A DNA stretch of 64,000 nt from Ophioderma brevispina (lineage: Eukaryota > Echinodermata > Ophiuroidea > Amphilepidida > Ophiodermatidae), in the NCBI GenBank assembly GCA_023653785.1, contig JAMKCH010051435.1:62001-126000 (forward strand). Direction: 5' to 3'. Each line of letters starts with the position of its first letter. The first letter of the stretch is position 1. Under the pieces are notes generated by a model. That model saw nothing but the letters and a program-made list of their open reading frames with translations, made no database searches and was not told the DNA's origin. Both the position numbers and the translations under genes were made by a program. Positions 58,141 through 64,000 of this stretch are shown piece after piece.

Positions 58141-61100
58141 TGGCCCAGCAGTATTGCTTACAAATTTCCGATGCACCTGATAACTTCTCCATTGTTGGAC
58201 TACTCGCAAGAGTAACCATGTCATCTGATGGGTGCTGACAGTGGGTCTTACCGATGTGAAGTCCTGGAAACATTCAGGCACCTCAATATGATCCTACCAA
58301 AGCCAGATTGCATTCGTTTTGAAGAATTCCACCTCATTGGCAACACAGCATGCCGATTGGTGATTGCTGGCCGTCTGGCCATCCAACCACGCTTCATGTT
58401 GAAAAGATCAAATTTGCCTTCTGGAAGTAACCACTTTGAAAATCATCTGGAGGGTGGTGTATTGGTGTATCTTGGTACTTCTGCAAAGGGAACCATCTCA
58501 GGCACCAGTTCAGTATTGACTCTGTGCTTAAGTTCTGGTCTTTGTTCTTTGAAGCACCAAGAATGTTTGAGCAGTTTCTCTAATACACATGCCTGTCTTA
58601 GGAGGCTGGTGTACTTGTTAACAGTTTACAGATTTCAGTAATATTGATTCATTTTATGAAAGTGGGTTTTCCAATTTTCATTGTCAATGTACCTTATGTA
58701 CCTTTTCCACAGCAAAAACAGAAAAACAAAGCTAATGATCAAAACAAAAGAATAAAAATTCATGAAGATGGCTTATATTCCCGCAAGAAATAGTTGTCTT
58801 GCAAGCAAATGCTTTTATTCCTTCAAGAAATGTCACAAATTTCAAAGAATTTATGAACCCTTCAGAAAATGCTTCCATAGAGATAATTGGGCCAAATGCA
58901 CCCATCATGCAAAGTACGCAGTAACTCATTGGCAGTGCATAACAGATAAATGTCTTATTTCATTGCGATTCTCCTTTGAATTATTAACAATAGTGTGTGC
59001 ATGAGCCATGTCGATCATCAGATATAGCCATTGCAAGACATGTTCCATAAAATGCCATATTTGGATATGTGTGCAAAGTTAGATTTCACCTTATGAAAAA
59101 AGATCCTTAAATTTGCATCTTCTATGCCAAGTGATTGAAAGCAAGTGTACTCGACCTTGCATCAAGCCTATTTCTGGGCCTAGTACATGCAAAATAAATG
59201 TAGTTTCTGCTACATTGTCTTGATTATGCATACAGGATCTTGCATTGAGAAACCCCATTGAGGTAGTCCCAAACCTAGAGACGATTCCAAATCACATGAT
59301 GCGAGTATGTTTTCAGCCTCTTGTGCACTGTGTGTGTAATAGCCTGGGCAAAGTAGGTGTACTTGACTAAATAGGGATTCCCCCTTTGTCTAATCCAATT
59401 GTGTGCTTGTTTCTCTCACACACACACACACACCCCGCATGCACTGTCTTCAACAATCAACTTGTCTTGTTGATCAAAAGGAAGCTGAAATGATCTTAAC
59501 TGAGCAATGTCCCAAACATGTTCTTTGTTCCTATAGAGCTTCAAGATATAATTAAGTCAGCATCTTGGTATGTGGACCAAGGGAGTGCACAGTAGAAATC
59601 TCCATGTCTGAAAGATAACACGCCTTAATGATTCCTCAACTGGTTAGTTAGTATTAATAAAAGGACAAATCTTCCAGACAATGAAATGTGTTCTTCCATT
59701 GCTCTTATGCTACACAAACATACACTTGTTATTACACGATTCAAAAATATTTTAGATTAAAATCCCTGTTACCAAATTAAATGCCTGTTCTAGTCGCTTC
59801 CATTATGAGATTGCAGGCTGTATTAATAAACTTCCAGTTCAGCACATTTTGCTTGAAAATACTGCATTATCTGCTTGAGATATCATTTTTTGTTTTTTAG
59901 TTTATTTCAGATATTTTGATTTGCTCTAATTATTTCCATTCTCACCTGCTATCATAGCCACAATTTTTTTTAAAAAGTTCAATTTCACTGATTTTGTTTC
60001 CCTCGTGTTGGAGGTTACATTATTGGAAGGTCCACACCCATGCATGAGTGCACATACACATACAAACATTTCTCCTTCCCTCACCACCACCACACAATTT
60101 GAGTTTACAATAACAGACATGGCTAGGTTTCTATTCAAAATGAAGCTGGTTTTTCGTTAACCGGCTTTCCCTCCTGCTTTTATGAAGGGGGGGATTGTGT
60201 GGTACTGAGAGACCTGCTATAAATGATCTACAGGACATTTTGCTTTTTCAAAACCGGTTCATTTGAATGAGTTCTCAATGTGTCTTCATGGTAGTTTTGT
60301 AGTGTATTTTGTTAAGAGATTTATTTTCTTATGATGTTGCAGTCCTTTTAAAGGCTCCATACTTGTACATTTTGCATTCTCATATGTTATTTTGATATTT
60401 CTGAATCTTAGTGGAAAACCTGTTAAACATAAAAAATTAATTAAGCAGAGGATTGCAAAGCTTTCGGTTGTTGTCAATTAAAACAACTTTTCTTGCAGTG
60501 CATTGAAAGGAGGTGTTATATGTTTGAAGGGCTTAATCTCGATTTGTACCATAACCAGACAATTCTAAACATTTCTAATTTCTGTAATTCCCTTTCTAAA
60601 TCGCTTATTTCTGTTTGAAGGCCAGTCGTTTATATTTGTATTAGTTTTTTAACATGTACAGGGACAGGACTTTTAACAAGAATAAGTTTATGAGAGAAGT
60701 TTGTTGCAGGGGAATGACTGTAAGAGAGTACTTTCTACAATTTCAAACCCAAGCTCAAAATGGGCCATTTCTTTTAAATTTGCAACGAAGTGTAGTTTGC
60801 ACATAACTAATTCTATTCGGATGCTTGATATTTTCCTTGTTTTTTTCAATCGGTTATTTGCATTCTGGAGAAGATTGTGCTTTGATTACAAAACTAATTT
60901 GACAATCGGTGTTCGAGTTGACATTTTCCGTTAGGTGTCAGTATTGGCAAAATGCAAGTAGCTCTTCAATCTAAATCAAATATTCCCCAATCGACAAGGA
61001 CTCTGCACAGCTTTACTTTCTATTATGCCTGCGGTAACACGAGCATAACTTGCAGCACGGCTACTGAGGCAGTGGGTAATTGCAGCAAAATAAAATGCTC

Positions 61101-62894
61101 TAGGAGGCCTTCCTACTATCTGCTCTTTTGTTAAGTCTCTTGAATGGTTGAATGTAGTGTTTTATTTTGGACACCAGTCAGTTAAAAAACAAATTCCAAA
61201 ATGAGTCGATCTGTGGTAATAGATATGAAGAACCCTATTTACCCACCGTTCCTTTCCTGAAAAGTTAACCAAGTAGGATATGGATACATGTGTTAATTGC
61301 CGAAAGTTTTATATTTTGCCTTCTCATTAAAAGTGACAATATCTTAAAGTTAAATCCTGTAAGATGTTCAATTTTTTAATTATCAATAAAACCATCATCA
61401 GCCTAAACTATTCAGATTTTTTTGAAATGACGATTACAATTAGTTTCGCCATTAATGGTCAACCTTAATGCATTGTAAATTTTGTTGGTGTCTTGTAAAA
61501 GATTTGGAAGTCATTTTATCATGACAGCGATCAACGATGATCGGAATCGCAGTGCATTGTTATTGTGAAAATCTGTCAATTGCAAGATAAACAAAAACAT
61601 TTTTTTTACATAATTTATGCTAAGAACCTTTACTAAGATTGCTCTTTGTAGAATAACACTACAGTTTCAAAGAGAATCGACAAAGCAGCTGTTAACATAT
61701 CTATCACAACCTGTTTGCTGCCACCATGTATACCTTAAATATTGCGGTATCCCTTGCTTTTTGTGAGTAGCTATCTTCCCAAACAAAATTGGGGCCTCAT
61801 TTTAAAACAATCGGATTTTATTAATGTATTCAAATTAGAAATTGCCTTTCAACTTCACATGGTAATTAAAATTTGTATACAGCATTTAGAGAACTATAGC
61901 AATGGGTACTGCACTACAGTGCATGCTTAAAGCCCAATATATACTTCCAGCCAGTCGCGCTAGCGATTTCTGCTTGTGAGCATGCGTAACATTTATCTTG
62001 GGTCACGCTTGCACACGTCAATCACTCCTTCCAACTAGAACTATATCATGGGCTCTATCCATGTTCTTAAAATGACCCTGATGTGGAAGTTGTGGATTCC
62101 TCGCCGTAATGGTTTCTTTCCCACAGTTGGCAAAGGAACTTATTCCCCCCCCCCTCCCCCAATAAGACCGATTACAGCAGTCTGGATGCAATACTACTGC
62201 CCATGGATAATCAACTTAATCATTTCAAAACCAAATTACTTTTTCTCCCCTGTAACATCTGTTTGTGAATGGTTAACATAGCTTTTTAAGGTTGTTTATA
62301 GACCTTTATTTCTAAATTAATCTATTACCAGCAAACGATGTGCTCAACTATTTTGTAAGCTGCGAGTTTTTTTATATTGTACAGTATTAAATCGTTCTTT
62401 TTGTTTTTCATTGTTCACACGCAGCATCATATTGCATATTACTGGCCCGTTTTGTATTAACAAAGGACAATAAAAGCTCTATGAGAGACTAAATAAAATC
62501 ACAATGGTAGACTTTGTTATTTGACCACTGTCTTTTACTTTCAAAATGCAAGATATACACTGTACAAACCCAACTACACAAATTACATATTTACATGATG
62601 CATGATTTTTACATCCTGAGGTGCTTCACATTAAATTTTATGTACAAAAAAGTCAAGAGTAAGCACTTTCAGTGCCTGTCGCCTCTATAACTGATATGAA
62701 CACTATGCCAGAGATGCAATTAACTAGCAATCAGTATGGAGAATGCTGTTTATTTTAGCAGAATGTGATGTTAAAGTTTCATTTTATTAAAACAATATCC
62801 TAAGTTTTAACTATATACAGATTAATAATGGAATACATGGCAAAGTTCTAATATCTGATAATGCACCGCAAGTTGCCAAACAAGTGGCTATTAA
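58141..62894 (+). other. MORC2 3'UTR and downstream region
   Basis: No convincing second gene. The longest open frame, 58228-58641, starts 88 bp after the stop and shows no recognisable domain. AATAAA signals occur at 58751-58756 and about 62491; which is used cannot be told. If the distal one is used the 3'UTR is about 4.4 kb. Confidence 0.45.
59417..59433. repeat. CA microsatellite
   Basis: Eight CA units, downstream of the MORC2 stop. Confidence 0.9.
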
Positions 62895-63251
62895 AGACAC
62901 TATCAGTGATTATCCCGAAAGATAAAAAAATATTTAAAATTTGTAGGAATATCTTAAAGTGAAGGACAAGTCTGCAGGACTCCTATTAGGTATATTTTTC
63001 AACTGAAAAGTTGACAGAAAAGGAAGAAAAGAGCAATGTTCAGAGATATGAATCCCCATTCAATTACACGTTGTAGTAATTGTCCGGAAGGACAGTAATG
63101 ACTAAAATAGCCGGTTTTGTCCTTATTAGGTTGCTTCTAGACGTATCACTTGCAGGTATGTTAGGATACCTATACTTGTTCCAAATATGCAAAAATCTGA
63201 TTTTTGATGATTTTTTCGATTTTCTGATTTAGCAAATCACTGATAGTGTCT
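62895..63251. mobile_element. TTAA-flanked MITE, family 4
   Basis: A 357-bp element between TTAA 62891-62894 and 63252-63255, with perfect 17-bp inverted ends AGACACTATCAGTGATT. It is 4.8 kb downstream of the MORC2 stop. No coding capacity. Confidence 0.92.
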
Positions 63252-64000
63252 TTAATACTTGAGTGTATAGGGTCTTGCGCACTCCCATTGGTGGATAAGG
63301 AGCCTCATGTGGACCCCCACCTCTGAAAACTACTTTGCTGTTAATTTTTTTTACCAAAACTCTGGTCATTGATGGGGTACATCAACACGACTACATAGAG
63401 GAAAAAATAAAAATCAGTTGTACCGATTCAAAATGAGTCCCAAAAAAACCAATTTTTATATTTGTCACAAAATTATCCCACTGAAAAATGGAGAACCACT
63501 TAAGTACTTTTTTCCCATAAAATTTGACTCCTCATATATTGCCAAAATAAGTTACTCCAGTATGATTTAAGGGGCAATACAAGTTTAAATAGAGCTACCA
63601 AAATGCTTATTTATGCTAATTAGCATAAAAACGCCATGGCCAATTTGATTTTTTCCACCAAAATGTGCGCAACTGATAATTTGTATGAAATTTTGAGCAG
63701 AAGTAATTTGGCGTTAGAACATGGGCGCACAAAAAACATGTTGGGTCATAGGGACCCCTCCATACACTTCGAGTAGGCCGACAGTATTATTAAAATGCTT
63801 TATATAGAGTAACTATTTCTGTTCTACTAAGAACCTCTGAAAGGAGATCTATTAACATAAGGGTTCCTAGAATTTCTACAAAGAACCATTTTTGGTTCTA
63901 TGACTAGCCCCAAGGAATCTTTGTCCCACTCTGTAGTAAAGAAAATGGTTCTTTATAGAATCATAAACTTGGGAACCCTTAAAGATATGTTAGAGGCCTA
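63252..64000 (+). other. Window end, no gene seen
   Basis: Non-coding. Includes the perfect 18-bp palindrome TTATGCTAATTAGCATAA at 63611-63628. Nothing else identified. Confidence 0.4.

Noticed and set aside
58228..58641. 137-codon open frame after the MORC2 stop
   Set aside because: No recognisable domain, no splice or promoter context, and it lies in the expected 3'UTR.
1..64000. Bacterial-type systems (CRISPR, operons, phage)
   Set aside because: No regular direct repeats with unique spacers and no prokaryotic gene structure; introns and animal repeats show eukaryotic DNA.

Overview
The window is eukaryotic, AT-rich genomic DNA from an animal. It holds GT-AG introns, tRNA-derived SINEs, hAT-type and TTAA-flanked MITEs, and LINE fragments. 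The only cellular gene I can support is one large plus-strand gene, about 1969-58140, read as 28 coding exons. It encodes the invertebrate orthologue of MORC2, a GHKL ATPase with a CW zinc finger that acts in chromatin silencing. Repeat style and protein divergence suggest a marine invertebrate, perhaps a deuterostome such as an echinoderm. That placement is a guess from sequence style, not from a search.

Layout: 1-507 is a reverse-oriented SINE; 508-1968 is the upstream region with no gene seen. MORC2 exons 1-6 (1969-26934) encode the GHKL ATPase core and are split by very long introns. Exons 7-10 (30242-33747) finish the ATPase and transducer-like region. Exons 10-12 carry the inserted coiled coil. 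Exons 13-15 lead into the CW zinc finger (about 43058-43820). Exons 16-22 encode a low-complexity, basic and serine-rich linker. Exons 23-24 encode a chromo-like (MORC2 C-terminal) domain. Exons 25-28 encode an acidic/lysine-rich linker and the conserved C-terminal helical segment, ending near 58140. From 58141 to 64000 there is possible 3'UTR and flank, plus one more MITE at 62895-63251.

Introns hold most of the interest. At least five MITE groups share TTAA flanks and 5'-AG termini. Two hAT-type MITEs have perfect 8-bp target-site duplications. There is a 180-bp near-perfect hairpin, a 570-bp fold-back element, a minisatellite split by a transposon, a repeat family loaded with AGGTCA direct repeats (DR1 nuclear-receptor-like sites), a 1-kb tandem repeat array with a hairpin, and a roughly 2-kb tandem duplication carrying broken minus-strand coding sequence.

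Sequence quality is uneven. Conserved MORC2 codons are interrupted by single-base insertions and deletions, densest in exons 4-6 (19.6-27 kb). The tandem copies at 21.5-25.5 kb also differ mostly by small indels. This looks more like uncorrected long-read assembly than a dying gene, but the sequence alone cannot exclude a pseudogene. No bacterial features, CRISPR arrays or functional RNA genes were found.
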